Positions 8,260 to 16,491 of a stretch of 64,000 nucleotides of DNA are shown here, in pieces. Each line of letters opens with the position of its first letter. The stretch's first letter is position 1. The position numbers and the translations under genes are program-made. The notes under the pieces are model-generated. The model had not been told where the DNA came from and searched no databases. It saw only the letters and a program-made list of their open reading frames with translations. Origin of the DNA: Peribacillus frigoritolerans (GTDB lineage: Bacteria > Bacillota > Bacilli > Bacillales > Bacillaceae); assembly GCF_004358755.1 (NCBI RefSeq), contig NZ_SMZY01000002.1, positions 558,001-622,000 of the forward strand, read 5' to 3'.

Positions 8260-9090
8260 ATGAAGGAAGAGCTGCATTATATCGGCCATAAAATACTGGA
8301 AAACGCTAGGGAAATCACGCTGAATATACCAAATGTTCAAGACACACAGCACACACAGCAGCTAGATAAATCCGGTTTCCCGTTAAGAGAACGTATTGCC
8401 TATCGGGATGAACTGATTGGATATTTAGGACAGGCTTTATGCGGAGAATCTGTAAATGAGCAAGTGGAAAATTGGAGCATCAAAATTTCTAAGCGTGCGA
8501 TTCATTTTAATGTACCGTTATGCCAATGTCTGCGTGCAATTGCCGCTTACCGTACAGCATTATGGGATACGCTTACTGAAGAGCTTCATAAAAACAATTT
8601 TTCAGCCATCACCATGCTCGATGTGTCAAAAATCATTGAACCCCTTATTGATAGAGCATGCAGTGTCACAGGCAGTGTCTATGAAAATCACAGCAATGAA
8701 TTAATGAAAATTGCTTATTCAGCACTTGAAGAATTATCTGTTCCAGTTGTTCCGATTGCAGACGGCATCGCCGTTATCCCGCTTGTTGGCGCAGTCGATA
8801 CGCGCCGCGCTTCCTTAATTATGGAGATTGCGCTACATGAAGGAGCCCGTCTGAATATAGAGCATATGATTCTGGATGTATCCGGAGTGCCAATCATCGA
8901 TACAATGGTCGCTGATCAAATTTTTAAGATTGTTAACGCTCTGAAGCTGAGCGGCATTGATACAGTTCTGACAGGCATTCGCCCTGAGATCGCCCAGACG
9001 ATTATGAGCCTTGGACTAGATTTTAATGCAGTGACGACTAAATTTAATATGAAACAGGCTTTGTATGACTTTGGTTTTAGAAAACGTTAA
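8260..9090 (+). CDS. RsbR-family stressosome protein (STAS domain)
   Basis: 276 residues. The N-terminal half is a helical, variable sensor domain of the globin-like RsbR type; the C-terminal half (from about 160) is a STAS domain. The two threonines phosphorylated by RsbT in B. subtilis RsbR are matched by T181 (GAVDTRRA) and T215 (IIDTMVAD). Such proteins co-assemble with RsbS and RsbT and pass stress or light signals to sigma-B. No rsbS or rsbT is in the window, so this is an unlinked paralogue, as usual. The nearest purine-rich ribosome binding site (AAGGGGA) lies about 12 nt before the ATG, a little far. Confidence 0.87.
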   Translation: MKEELHYIGHKILENAREITLNIPNVQDTQHTQQLDKSGFPLRERIAYRDELIGYLGQALCGESVNEQVENWSIKISKRAIHFNVPLCQCLRAIAAYRTALWDTLTEELHKNNFSAITMLDVSKIIEPLIDRACSVTGSVYENHSNELMKIAYSALEELSVPVVPIADGIAVIPLVGAVDTRRASLIMEIALHEGARLNIEHMILDVSGVPIIDTMVADQIFKIVNALKLSGIDTVLTGIRPEIAQTIMSLGLDFNAVTTKFNMKQALYDFGFRKR

Positions 9091-9125
9091 AAGCTGCCGC
9101 CACTCAAGTTGGCTGCAGCTTTTTT
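9089..9125. terminator. Bidirectional terminator between convergent genes
   Basis: AAAAGCTGC and GCAGCTTTT form the stem, with TTTTTT on the plus side. It separates the rsbR-like gene from the amino acid ABC operon and overlaps the stop codon of the former. Confidence 0.8.
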
Positions 9126-9129
9126 GTTT

Positions 9130-9852
9130 CTATAAAATTTTACTGAGAAAACTCTTTGTACGTTCATGCTTTGTATTTTCAAAGATCTCCCTGGGGGAGT
9201 TTTCTTCGATAATCATCCCATCATCCATAAAGATGACACGATCTCCTGCTTCGCGGGCAAAGCCCATTTCATGTGTGACAATTATCATTGTCATTCCTTC
9301 TTTAGCCAGATTCTTCATGACTTCCAGCACTTCCCCAACCATTTCCGGATCAAGAGCTGAGGTAGGTTCGTCAAACAGCATGATTTTCGGTTCCATCGCG
9401 AGGGCCCTTGCAATCGCAACACGCTGCTTTTGTCCGCCTGATAAGGAATCGGGATATACATTCTCTTTTTCAGAAAGCCCCACTTTCTGAAGAAGCTCAC
9501 GTGCTTTAACCTCTGCTTTTTCCTTGCTCCATTTTCGTACAATGATTGGAGAGACTGTGAGATTTTCAAGGACTGTTTTGTGAGGAAACAAATTAAAATG
9601 CTGAAAGACCATTCCCACATCTTTTCTGATGGCATTGATGTCTGTCGATCGGGCGGTCAAATCAGTCCCTTCGATGTACACGTGCCCTTCTGTAATGGTT
9701 TCCAGCAAGTTTAAACACCTCAGCAGCGTTGATTTTCCTGATCCTGAAGGTCCAATCACGACGACAACTTCCTGCGGATTTACTTCCATTGATATCCCTT
9801 TGAGTACCTCATGTTTTCCAAAAGATTTTTTCAGTGCTTTTACCGAGATCAT
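9130..9852 (-). CDS. Polar amino acid ABC transporter ATP-binding protein
   Basis: A 240-residue ATPase of the GlnQ/HisP class, powering import at the membrane. Walker A is GPSGSGKST, the signature is SGGQKQRVA, Walker B is [12 protein letters not shown] and the switch histidine is in IVTHEMG. The start at 9852 ([12 protein letters not shown]) overlaps the permease stop as ATGA, and the resulting length equals the family norm; a longer in-frame reading upstream is not needed. It is the last gene of the three-gene operon binding protein-permease-ATPase. Confidence 0.92.
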   Translation of the reverse strand: MISVKALKKSFGKHEVLKGISMEVNPQEVVVVIGPSGSGKSTLLRCLNLLETITEGHVYIEGTDLTARSTDINAIRKDVGMVFQHFNLFPHKTVLENLTVSPIIVRKWSKEKAEVKARELLQKVGLSEKENVYPDSLSGGQKQRVAIARALAMEPKIMLFDEPTSALDPEMVGEVLEVMKNLAKEGMTMIIVTHEMGFAREAGDRVIFMDDGMIIEENSPREIFENTKHERTKSFLSKIL

Positions 9853-10505
9853 TCTGTGTCTAACCTTCTTTCTACGTAATTTAGCAAATAGGTTAGGGTT
9901 AATGTAAGCACTAAATAAACAAAAGCGACTGTCAGGTAAGGTTCCCAAATCCGATAATATTGACCGGTGGCGGCCTTGCCCCAGTACATTAATTCCGGCA
10001 CTGAAATCAGTGATATCAGCGAAGAATCTTTAAGCAGGACGATAAATTCATTTCCAAGCGGAGGAATCATCCGTTTCACTGCCTGCGGTAAAATCACTTC
10101 CTTCATTGCCTGCATATGATTCATTCCAAGTGATCGTGCTGCTTCCATTTGTCCCCTGTCGATTGACTTAATGCCGGCCCTGAAGATTTCCGCTATGTAA
10201 GCAGCAGCATTTAAGGCTAAGGAGACAACTCCTGATAGGATGGGATTCACTGTAGACATAAACAAGGGCATTACACCAAAATGGATAATGAAGATCTGAA
10301 CCAGCAGCGGCGTGCCTCTGAAAAAATTGACGTACCAGACAAAAGGCAGCCTAGCAAGCGGATTTTTCATCATTTTACCTATGCCTATAAAAAGCCCTAA
10401 GATTGCTCCAAGCAGAACGCCCATAATCGTGATGGCGATTGTCCAAAGTGTTCCTTCTATAAAAAGCGGCAAATAATCTATTATAATATCAAAACGGAAA
10501 TCCAT
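9849..10505 (-). CDS. Polar amino acid ABC transporter permease
   Basis: 218 residues with about five membrane segments and the HisM/GlnM-type EAA loop ([22 protein letters not shown]). Only one permease gene is present, so the transporter probably uses a homodimer. The gene lies 42 bp after the binding protein and overlaps the ATPase gene by 4 bp. Confidence 0.92.
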   Translation of the reverse strand: MDFRFDIIIDYLPLFIEGTLWTIAITIMGVLLGAILGLFIGIGKMMKNPLARLPFVWYVNFFRGTPLLVQIFIIHFGVMPLFMSTVNPILSGVVSLALNAAAYIAEIFRAGIKSIDRGQMEAARSLGMNHMQAMKEVILPQAVKRMIPPLGNEFIVLLKDSSLISLISVPELMYWGKAATGQYYRIWEPYLTVAFVYLVLTLTLTYLLNYVERRLDTE

Positions 10506-10547
10506 AGCTGTCTCCTTTATGTTTAAATCGAATGAAAAGCACAGTAT

Positions 10548-11360
10548 TTATTCAGCTTTTAATAGAGTATCTACACTCGGCTCTTTTCCAAACCACTTTT
10601 CATAGATTTCTGCGTACTCCCCGCTTTCGATGACCTCTTTAATTGCTGCATCAAATTCTGCTTTTAACTTGCTGTCTTTCGGAAACATTAAGCCGTAAAA
10701 TTCAGATTCAAAGCTATCTTTATCTTCAATTGCTTCGACTTTGCTGTTTGGATTATTTTTCACAAATTCACTTGCCACAACATTATCCGTCACTACCACT
10801 TCTACGTCATTGTTTTCAAGTGCCATAAAAGCAACAGCGGTATTTTCATATTTTGATATATTGTTATTTGCGCCGACTACTTTTTCTGCTGCAAGCTGCC
10901 CGGTTGTACCATTTTGCACGCCAATTTTCTTCCCTTTAAGATCTTCAGCGCTTTTAATATCTGTACCTTCTTTAAAAACGATCATATGAGTGGATTCAAA
11001 ATACGGAGTTGAAAAATCATAGGTTTGTTTGCGGTCGTCGTTGATTGTAATACCTGAAATCGCCAAATCGACTTGTTTGCCTTGTACAGATGCAAATAAT
11101 GGATCCCACCCGATGTTTTCGAGTTCATGTTTATAGCCTGCCTCTTTCATCACTGCATCCAGAAAATCGACATCAAATCCGACAATCTTTCCTTTATCCA
11201 TGTATTCAAACGGCGCAAATGCTGCATCGGTTCCTACTTTAAGAACTTTCTTTTCATCTGCCCCTGCACCACTGCTTGCTTTCTCACTGTTCCCGCAGCC
11301 CGACAGCATGAAAATGATGACAAATAACAAGACTCCTATAAACTTACTGTAGTTTTTCAT
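10548..11360 (-). CDS. Amino acid ABC transporter substrate-binding lipoprotein
   Basis: 270 residues with a lipoprotein signal (lipobox LSGC, cysteine at 22), so anchored on the outer face of the membrane. The mature part is a family 3 binding protein: VGTDAAFAPFEY, GFDVDFLDAV and DLAISGITINDDRK are typical. The ligand cannot be fixed from sequence; the closest pattern is the arginine/glutamine group. A sigma-A promoter at 11479-11507 drives the operon. The ribosome binding site is AAGGGGA, and an extra perfect Shine-Dalgarno sequence lies further upstream at 11415-11427. Confidence 0.9.
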   Translation of the reverse strand: MKNYSKFIGVLLFVIIFMLSGCGNSEKASSGAGADEKKVLKVGTDAAFAPFEYMDKGKIVGFDVDFLDAVMKEAGYKHELENIGWDPLFASVQGKQVDLAISGITINDDRKQTYDFSTPYFESTHMIVFKEGTDIKSAEDLKGKKIGVQNGTTGQLAAEKVVGANNNISKYENTAVAFMALENNDVEVVVTDNVVASEFVKNNPNSKVEAIEDKDSFESEFYGLMFPKDSKLKAEFDAAIKEVIESGEYAEIYEKWFGKEPSVDTLLKAE

Positions 11361-11414
11361 CGAATGATTCCCCTTTTCTAATGATTTACGTCTTGCTCAG
11401 GCGACTTAGCCTTT

Positions 11415-11427
11415 CACCTCCTTTTTT
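11415..11427 (-). promoter_or_regulatory. Orphan Shine-Dalgarno-like sequence in the leader of the amino acid ABC operon
   Basis: On the minus strand this reads AAAAAAGGAGGTG, a full match to the 16S tail, but no usable start codon lies 5-10 nt downstream (the next codons run GTG AAA GGC TAA, with the GTG inside the motif). It is about 55 nt upstream of the real start. Such stand-alone sites (STAB-SD, as in cry3A) stabilise mRNAs in Bacillus; the role here is inferred. Confidence 0.45.
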
Positions 11428-11478
11428 CCTAATAAATCACAAAATGTCAACTTTTATCACATGAGTACATTTTTTACT

Positions 11479-11507
11479 ATCATATGGGTTGTCCGCCCGT
11501 TTTTCAA
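11479..11507 (-). promoter_or_regulatory. Sigma-A promoter of the amino acid ABC operon
   Basis: On the minus strand TTGAAA (11502-11507) and TATGAT (11479-11484) are separated by 17 bp. The predicted leader is about 110 nt. Confidence 0.75.
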
Positions 11508-11535
11508 TATAAATTTCACAATAGTTTGAAAATAC

Positions 11536-11601
11536 AAAAAACCAAAGTGTTAGCGCCTTGGTCAAATCCCGCAGGCGGATTCGTTCTGACCGGGAATTTG
11601 A
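11536..11601 (-). ncRNA. Two consecutive stem-loops, the second terminator-like
   Basis: On the minus strand TCAAATTCCCG pairs with CGGGATTTGA around a 19-nt loop (11562-11601), followed at once by a weaker hairpin CCAAGG...CTTTGG with TTTTTT (11536-11561). It lies between the PHA gene terminator and the amino acid ABC promoter and matches no riboswitch I can recognise. It may be an extra terminator of the PHA operon or a short structured RNA. Confidence 0.35.
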
Positions 11602-11620
11602 TACCTTTTCGACAATAAAA

Positions 11621-11643
11621 AGAGAATGCTGACTGCATTCTCT
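11621..11643 (-). terminator. Intrinsic terminator of the PHA operon
   Basis: AGAGAATGC and GCATTCTCT form a 9-bp stem with a 5-nt loop, followed on the minus strand by TTTTATT. It follows the 36-aa ORF. Confidence 0.82.
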
Positions 11644-11659
11644 CCTAACTAACTAGTTA

Positions 11660-11770
11660 CTATTCAATTGATAAATTTGCAAAAAAACGGAAATAGACAA
11701 TACCTGCAAAACCTAAATACTCCATCACAGGCGAAAGTTCATATTGCATGGGTTCATCAAAAAAATACAT
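11660..11770 (-). CDS. 36-residue small protein downstream of phaC
   Basis: A short ORF, MYFFDEPMQYELSPVMEY... ending FANLSIE, with an aromatic hydrophobic stretch (LGFAGIVYFRFF) that could be membrane-associated. The ATG at 11770 is preceded by GGAGG with a 6-nt spacing, which is optimal. It begins 13 bp after phaC and is followed by the operon terminator, so it is likely translated. I know no family for it; a link to PHA granules is only suggested by position. Confidence 0.55.
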   Translation of the reverse strand: MYFFDEPMQYELSPVMEYLGFAGIVYFRFFANLSIE

Positions 11771-11783
11771 GCTCATCCTCCAT

Positions 11784-12824
11784 TCATAAACTTTGATTTG
11801 ATCGCTTCGGCAGCCAGTCTGCGAGAAGTTCCGGCAGCTGTCCATCTTTTACAGTTAGAGGAACATGACCGTCCTGAATCAGACGGAATTCTTTATCTTT
11901 GCTTGAGATAAGATTCATGATCGGTTCGCTTTGTTCTTTTGGCACCAAGCGGTCAAATGCGGACGCAATGACCAGCACATTAGCTTTTATGTTTTTCAGG
12001 TCTGCTTTTTGACCGTTTATTTTCAGTTTGCCTTTTACAAGCTTATTTTTTTTAACAAAATCGTGAATCAAGTCTTTTAAAGCAGCACCCGGGATTGGAA
12101 TGTAACTTTTCGTCCATTTGTTGAAACGTCTCCACTTCATGACGTAGTCCGGATTATCGGCTTTTGCAAGAAGAGTCAGATGGGGGCTGTAATAGATGGG
12201 GGAAGTGAGCAGCCGTATTCCTGCCTCGACATGGCTTGCAGGAAGAACTCCATATTGATCGATGATTTCATTAAAATCGAGATCTTTCTCTTTCAGAGCT
12301 TTTGTCCACTCATCAAATAACGGTACATGCCGAAAGTCGATTGGTGTTGAAAATAAGATTAAGTTGCGGACTGATTCTCCTGCGAGTGAAGCATAGATTG
12401 CAGCAAGTGTTCCTCCAAGACAGTAGCCAATTACAGATAAGTCCGCTGCACCTGAATGGCAAAGAGCAAACTCCGCTGCCTCTTTTATATACCGCAGAAT
12501 ATAATCAGCAATTGAAAAATCTTTATCTTCATAATCCGGGATTCCAAAATCAAGCAAATAGACATCAAAACCATGATTGATAAATGATTCGATTGCACTG
12601 ATGCCTGGCTGTAAATCAAGGATAAACGGCTCGTTTACAGGAGAATAAACCATAAAAAGAGGCGTGCTGTATTTCCGTACAGACGGCTTATAACGCCAGA
12701 GCGTCGCTTTATTTTTTTTCCAGACTGCTTCTCTTTCAGTAAATCCAATCTGGATGTCATCCTCATTAAAAACACTCGCAAAATTCTTCCACCGTTCCAG
12801 TTCACTATCCTTTTCAGGTTTCAT
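11784..12824 (-). CDS. phaC: Class IV poly(R)-hydroxyalkanoate synthase subunit PhaC
   Basis: 346 residues. It polymerises 3-hydroxyacyl-CoA into PHA at granule surfaces, together with PhaR. The alpha/beta-hydrolase fold carries the catalytic triad Cys135 in the modified lipase box GYCLGG, Asp291 in SAFDRLVP and His320 in QDGHVPL. The ATG at 12824 was chosen over a longer reading because it lies only 11 bp inside the phaR end, has AGAGGA upstream and gives the usual length. It is the third gene of the cluster SDR-phaR-phaC. Confidence 0.85.
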   Translation of the reverse strand: MKPEKDSELERWKNFASVFNEDDIQIGFTEREAVWKKNKATLWRYKPSVRKYSTPLFMVYSPVNEPFILDLQPGISAIESFINHGFDVYLLDFGIPDYEDKDFSIADYILRYIKEAAEFALCHSGAADLSVIGYCLGGTLAAIYASLAGESVRNLILFSTPIDFRHVPLFDEWTKALKEKDLDFNEIIDQYGVLPASHVEAGIRLLTSPIYYSPHLTLLAKADNPDYVMKWRRFNKWTKSYIPIPGAALKDLIHDFVKKNKLVKGKLKINGQKADLKNIKANVLVIASAFDRLVPKEQSEPIMNLISSKDKEFRLIQDGHVPLTVKDGQLPELLADWLPKRSNQSL

Positions 12825-13398
12825 GGATGATGGTTCCTCTCTTCTTTTTTTCTCTTTTTTCTCCGCGGGTAATGATAAGATCTGAAGTTTTTTCTTCTGA
12901 ATTTGCAGCTTGCATTCCCAATGTCTGCTCGGCTTTTCGTTCATTAAGGGATTCTTCAAAACGTTCACGGTACTCTTCAAACAATTCTTCGATCATATTC
13001 TTTGCTTGATGCTTCTTTGCTTTTTTTATCTCTTTCATCAAACACTTAAGTGATTCCTCGAGGCTTTCTATTTTATCTTCAATTTTACCTATAGCCTTGC
13101 AGGGACTCCGCTTCAATTCATGCAGGCCCGCTGTCATTCTCTCTGCTTTTTCTTCGGCCTTTGTTATAAGTCCAGCTGCATATTTCAGATCTTCTTTGCT
13201 TGGCAAGCTAAGAGAAAGATCCATTATTTTTTCCGCCATTCCGCTTGCAGACTTCATTTTCAGGGCTCCTGATTTTAAGAGAACTTCTGCTGCCTGAACG
13301 ATGCCCTTTTGATTTAATCCTGCTTGTATCATGCCGTTCAGCAGCTGTTCGAGTTCTCCTCCCTTTTCTTTTAAAAGATCATAATATCGTTGATCCAT
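12814..13398 (-). CDS. phaR: PHA synthase subunit PhaR-like protein
   Basis: 194 residues, almost wholly alpha-helical and charged, with coiled-coil-like stretches (IGKIEDKIESLEESLKCL, FEEYRERFEESLNERKAEQ) and a basic tail. It overlaps phaC by 11 bp, so the two are coupled. Class IV synthases of Bacillus are PhaR-PhaC heterodimers, and size, helicity and position all fit PhaR; a phasin-like granule protein is the alternative, because sequence similarity to known PhaR is not obvious by eye. Confidence 0.65.
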   Translation of the reverse strand: MDQRYYDLLKEKGGELEQLLNGMIQAGLNQKGIVQAAEVLLKSGALKMKSASGMAEKIMDLSLSLPSKEDLKYAAGLITKAEEKAERMTAGLHELKRSPCKAIGKIEDKIESLEESLKCLMKEIKKAKKHQAKNMIEELFEEYRERFEESLNERKAEQTLGMQAANSEEKTSDLIITRGEKREKKKRGTIIHET

Positions 13399-13430
13399 TT
13401 ACTTTTACTCCTCTTCTTAAATGAAATTGT

Positions 13431-14207
13431 TTAAACTAATGCCGTAATGCCTCCATCGACAACCAATACCTGGCCAATAACATAATCAGAAGCTTTCCCT
13501 GATAAAAATAAAATGGCGCCATCAAGATCCTGCTCATTGCCGAATCTTCTTGCAGGAACTCCCTTTAAAATCATCGCATTTTCCTTTTCAAGGACACTGC
13601 GGGACATTTTAGTAGGGAAAAACCCTGGTGCAATGGCGTTCACTTGAATATTATGTCTTGCAAGCTTTACTGCGAGATCTTTTGTAAATGTCAGAACTGC
13701 CCCTTTGCTCGTGCTGTAGGCGATTGTATCCATCAGCTCCGGCTGTGTTCCTCCCATACCCGTCACAGAAGCAATATTGATGATTTTCCCTCCGCCTTGG
13801 CTGATCATGACTTTTGCTGCAGCCTGGCTGAATAAAAACAATCCTCTCACATTTACATTCATGACTTTGTCCCATTTATCGGCTGGATGATCGAGCGCAG
13901 GGGCCAACCATGAGGTTCCGCTGTTGTTAACCAATATATCGATTGAGCCAAATTGGCTGAGAGTTCCGGCAACGACTCTCTCTATGTCCTCTTGCTTTGA
14001 CACATCGCACTGTAAGGCTAAGGATTTCACCCCTTTTGCCTGCAGCTGCTCACTTACCTCTTCGCATGCCTTCAGATCCCTTGAACAAACCACAACATTT
14101 GCTCCTGCTTCTGCAAGCGTCATGGCCATTCTGGCGCCAAGACCTTTTCCTCCGCCTGTTACGATGGCCGTTTTATTTTTCAAACTGAACAGTTCGTTGA
14201 TAGTCAA
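13431..14207 (-). CDS. SDR-family oxidoreductase (possible acetoacetyl-CoA reductase role)
   Basis: 258 residues of classical short-chain dehydrogenase: cofactor motif TGGGKGLG, NNSG, catalytic Ser in IINIAS and the YSTSK active site (Tyr-x-x-x-Lys). It starts at a TTG (14207) behind AGGAGGATAAAGGA. It is the first gene of the PHA cluster, so it probably supplies 3-hydroxyacyl-CoA like PhaB, although its best visual match is to gluconate 5-dehydrogenase-like SDRs. The cofactor is unknown. Confidence 0.8.
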   Translation of the reverse strand: MTINELFSLKNKTAIVTGGGKGLGARMAMTLAEAGANVVVCSRDLKACEEVSEQLQAKGVKSLALQCDVSKQEDIERVVAGTLSQFGSIDILVNNSGTSWLAPALDHPADKWDKVMNVNVRGLFLFSQAAAKVMISQGGGKIINIASVTGMGGTQPELMDTIAYSTSKGAVLTFTKDLAVKLARHNIQVNAIAPGFFPTKMSRSVLEKENAMILKGVPARRFGNEQDLDGAILFLSGKASDYVIGQVLVVDGGITALV

Positions 14208-14400
14208 ATTCCTTTATCCTCCTCTTTTATGATTTGATTGATTCTTTGATACTTAATAATATAGTGATTCTTTTGTAAAATAGTGTCGAATTTGATGAAA
14301 TAGCCTCAGCATATTTTTCAGTAAAAGGGGTTTCTGTTTTGAAGACGGAAGGGTATGGATGAATAACGGACCTTTCAGATGAGAGTTCACGCGCTTCATG

Positions 14401-14409
14401 TGCTAAAAT
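14401..14409 (+). promoter_or_regulatory. Extended -10 promoter for pgl
   Basis: TGCTAAAAT is a TGn extended -10 box, 33 bp before the start codon. No strong -35 hexamer is seen. Confidence 0.4.
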
Positions 14410-14441
14410 AAAAGCAAACCTACTAAATAGGAGGAAAAAAG

Positions 14442-15491
14442 ATGAAGTATACTGGCTATATCGGTACATACACAAAAGGGGACAGCAAAGGAATTTACTC
14501 GTTCACTCTTGATACGGACGAGAAAAAACTGGGGGAAGTCAGCGTTGCTGCTGCCATTGGAAGCCCTACATACTTAAATCTCAGCAAGGACAACCGCTTT
14601 GTTTATGCCGTTGCCAATGAAGGGGAGGCAGGAGGTGTAGTTGCTTACTCAAGAAATACGGAAACAGGCGAATTGAAGGAATTGAACCGTCAGCTTCTTC
14701 AAGGCGCATCTCCATGTCATGTCAGTGTGAATGATGAGAATCAGTTTGTTGTAGCAGCGAATTATCACAACGGAACCATTGGGTCTTATGAAATGAACGC
14801 TGACAGTGAAACTCTTTATCCCGCGCTCTCTATTAAAAAACATGTAGGAGACGGCCCCAACAAAGAAAGACAGGATGGACCTCATGCTCATTATGCAGGC
14901 TTTACTCCTGATCAGAAATACGTGGCCGCCATCGACTTGGGAACAGATAAACTGTACACGTACGAATTAAATAAAGGCGAATTAAACGAAATTCACAGCC
15001 TTCATTTAACGGCAGGAACCGGTCCAAGACATATGACGTTCCATCCGAACGGAAAAATCGCTTATCTCATGACGGAGCTGAGCAATGAAGTTGTTGTCCT
15101 TGCTTACAACAAAGAAGATGGCAGCTTTAAAGAATTACAGTACATTTCAACCATTCCGGATGACTTTACTGAAAATAACCAGGGCAGTGCCATCCATATC
15201 TCGTCTGACGGGAGATTCGTTTATGCAGCCAACCGCGGCCATGACAGCATCGCCGTCTTCAGCACAAACAGCGACACTGGCGAGCTGACATTTGTAGATC
15301 GCACTTCAACAGAAGGCAACTGGCCACGTGATTTTGCCCTTGATCCGACAGAGAAATTCTTAATTGCTTCAAATCAGGAAAGCAGCAGCCTTATTTTATT
15401 TGAAAGAAACCCAGAAACAGGCACGCTTACACTGCTTCAATCAGATGTAACTGTTCCAGATCCGGTTTGTGTGAAATTTTTGAATCAATAA
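14442..15491 (+). CDS. pgl: 6-phosphogluconolactonase, seven-bladed propeller type
   Basis: 349 residues of the lactonase (YkgB/Pgl) family, which hydrolyses 6-phosphogluconolactone in the oxidative pentose phosphate pathway. Propeller-type repeats appear as YVAAIDLGTDKLYTYE, GTGPRHMTFHPNGK and DGRFVYAANRGHDSIAVF; the PRH and NRGHDS segments are family hallmarks. There is no signal peptide. A single gene with AGGAGG 8 nt before the ATG and a strong terminator behind it. Confidence 0.88.
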   Translation: MKYTGYIGTYTKGDSKGIYSFTLDTDEKKLGEVSVAAAIGSPTYLNLSKDNRFVYAVANEGEAGGVVAYSRNTETGELKELNRQLLQGASPCHVSVNDENQFVVAANYHNGTIGSYEMNADSETLYPALSIKKHVGDGPNKERQDGPHAHYAGFTPDQKYVAAIDLGTDKLYTYELNKGELNEIHSLHLTAGTGPRHMTFHPNGKIAYLMTELSNEVVVLAYNKEDGSFKELQYISTIPDDFTENNQGSAIHISSDGRFVYAANRGHDSIAVFSTNSDTGELTFVDRTSTEGNWPRDFALDPTEKFLIASNQESSSLILFERNPETGTLTLLQSDVTVPDPVCVKFLNQ

Positions 15492-15494
15492 ATG

Positions 15495-15539
15495 AAAAAC
15501 CCCACTCTTATGGTATGTTGCATAAGAGTGGGGTTTTTT
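15495..15539 (+). terminator. Strong intrinsic terminator of pgl
   Basis: AAAAACCCCACTCTTATG and CATAAGAGTGGGGTTTTTT form a long perfect stem that ends in a T tract. Confidence 0.92.
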
Positions 15540-15625
15540 CTATTTTAAGGGTTAATCCAGAGCAGGAAAGTCAACTCGCTTAAGCGAATAAACTAAAGAA
15601 GATTACTATTAACGGAGGTGCTTCA

Positions 15626-15838
15626 ATGGAAACCATCTTTCTCGCTGTCATTCTTGGTGTCATCGCTTTTTCTCTCTACAAAATCATCAGGAAAAACCGC
15701 AAGCTGCCCAGCAATGAGTATACACCCATCAATGACATCGACGATGGACTTGTCCGCCATTATTCGAACGAAATTCCAATAAGCGAGACCAAGCATGAAG
15801 CACCTTATGAAGAAAAAGATCATAATAAGGGAAAATAA
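15626..15838 (+). CDS. 70-residue single-pass membrane protein
   Basis: METIFLAVILGVIAFSLYKI forms one N-terminal membrane helix, followed by a basic KKNR-type stop-transfer and a hydrophilic, acidic tail on the cytosolic side (NDIDDGLVRHY). A good ribosome binding site (CGGAGGTG) precedes the ATG. Unknown function; it resembles many short Bacillus membrane proteins. Confidence 0.72.
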   Translation: METIFLAVILGVIAFSLYKIIRKNRKLPSNEYTPINDIDDGLVRHYSNEIPISETKHEAPYEEKDHNKGK

Positions 15839-15864
15839 AAGCAGCGGAATATCCCCGCTGCTTT
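15837..15864. terminator. Bidirectional terminator
   Basis: AAAAGCAGCGG and CCGCTGCTTT enclose a short loop between the convergent small membrane protein and cyclophilin genes. Confidence 0.78.
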
Positions 15865-15867
15865 CCT

Positions 15868-16491
15868 CTACTCCACCTTCTCAGGCTCCCCGTACTCCTC
15901 GCCAAATGTATCGACGGTTACGGTTTTCATTTTCTGATCTTCTACTGGCTTTTCTCCATTTGTTTGTGCAGCTACGATTTCATCTACTACATCCATGCCT
16001 TCTGTTACTTTTCCGAAAGCGGCATATTCGCCGTCTAGACTTGGATAGTCAGCTACCATGATGAAAAATTGAGATCCGGCGCTATCCGGTGCCTGCGAAC
16101 GGGCCATAGAGATGACTCCACGTTCATGCTTCAGCGGATTTTCAAATCCGTTTGAACTGAATTCCCCTTTAATGGCGTAGTCAGGACCCCCTGTTCCAGT
16201 TCCTTCAGGATCGCCGCCCTGAATCATGAATTCAGGAATGACGCGGTGAAAAATCAGACCATCATAAAATTTATCGTTGATTAGCGAAACGAAATTCGCC
16301 ACAGTATTAGGCGCTATCTCCGGATACAGCTCAACTTTGATTTGCTTATCGTTTTCCATTGTAATTGTGACAATTGGATTCTTTTCAACCTTCTTGGCAG
16401 GTTTGTCAGAACTTTGCTCCTTTGCATCATTGCCGCAAGCTGCCATTAAAAGCAATAACAGCGTCATCATTACAAAACCTAATTTCTTCAT
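15868..16491 (-). CDS. Cyclophilin-type peptidyl-prolyl isomerase, lipoprotein
   Basis: 207 residues. The signal [19 protein letters not shown] ends in a lipobox (cysteine 19), so it is anchored outside the membrane. The cyclophilin fold shows [22 protein letters not shown] and [18 protein letters not shown], with the catalytic Arg in FHRV. It would assist folding of exported proteins. Its ATG overlaps the stop of the upstream monooxygenase gene (ATGA), indicating co-transcription although the functions look unrelated. Confidence 0.9.
   Translation of the reverse strand: MKKLGFVMMTLLLLLMAACGNDAKEQSSDKPAKKVEKNPIVTITMENDKQIKVELYPEIAPNTVANFVSLINDKFYDGLIFHRVIPEFMIQGGDPEGTGTGGPDYAIKGEFSSNGFENPLKHERGVISMARSQAPDSAGSQFFIMVADYPSLDGEYAAFGKVTEGMDVVDEIVAAQTNGEKPVEDQKMKTVTVDTFGEEYGEPEKVE

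Noticed and set aside
11480-11620. ZTP or preQ1 riboswitch upstream of the amino acid ABC operon
   Set aside because: A CCGCCTG string looked suggestive, but the remaining conserved segments of either aptamer are missing.
14227-14475. 82-codon minus-strand ORF between the SDR and pgl genes
   Set aside because: Overlaps the pgl start and its promoter, no ribosome binding site, no recognisable protein.
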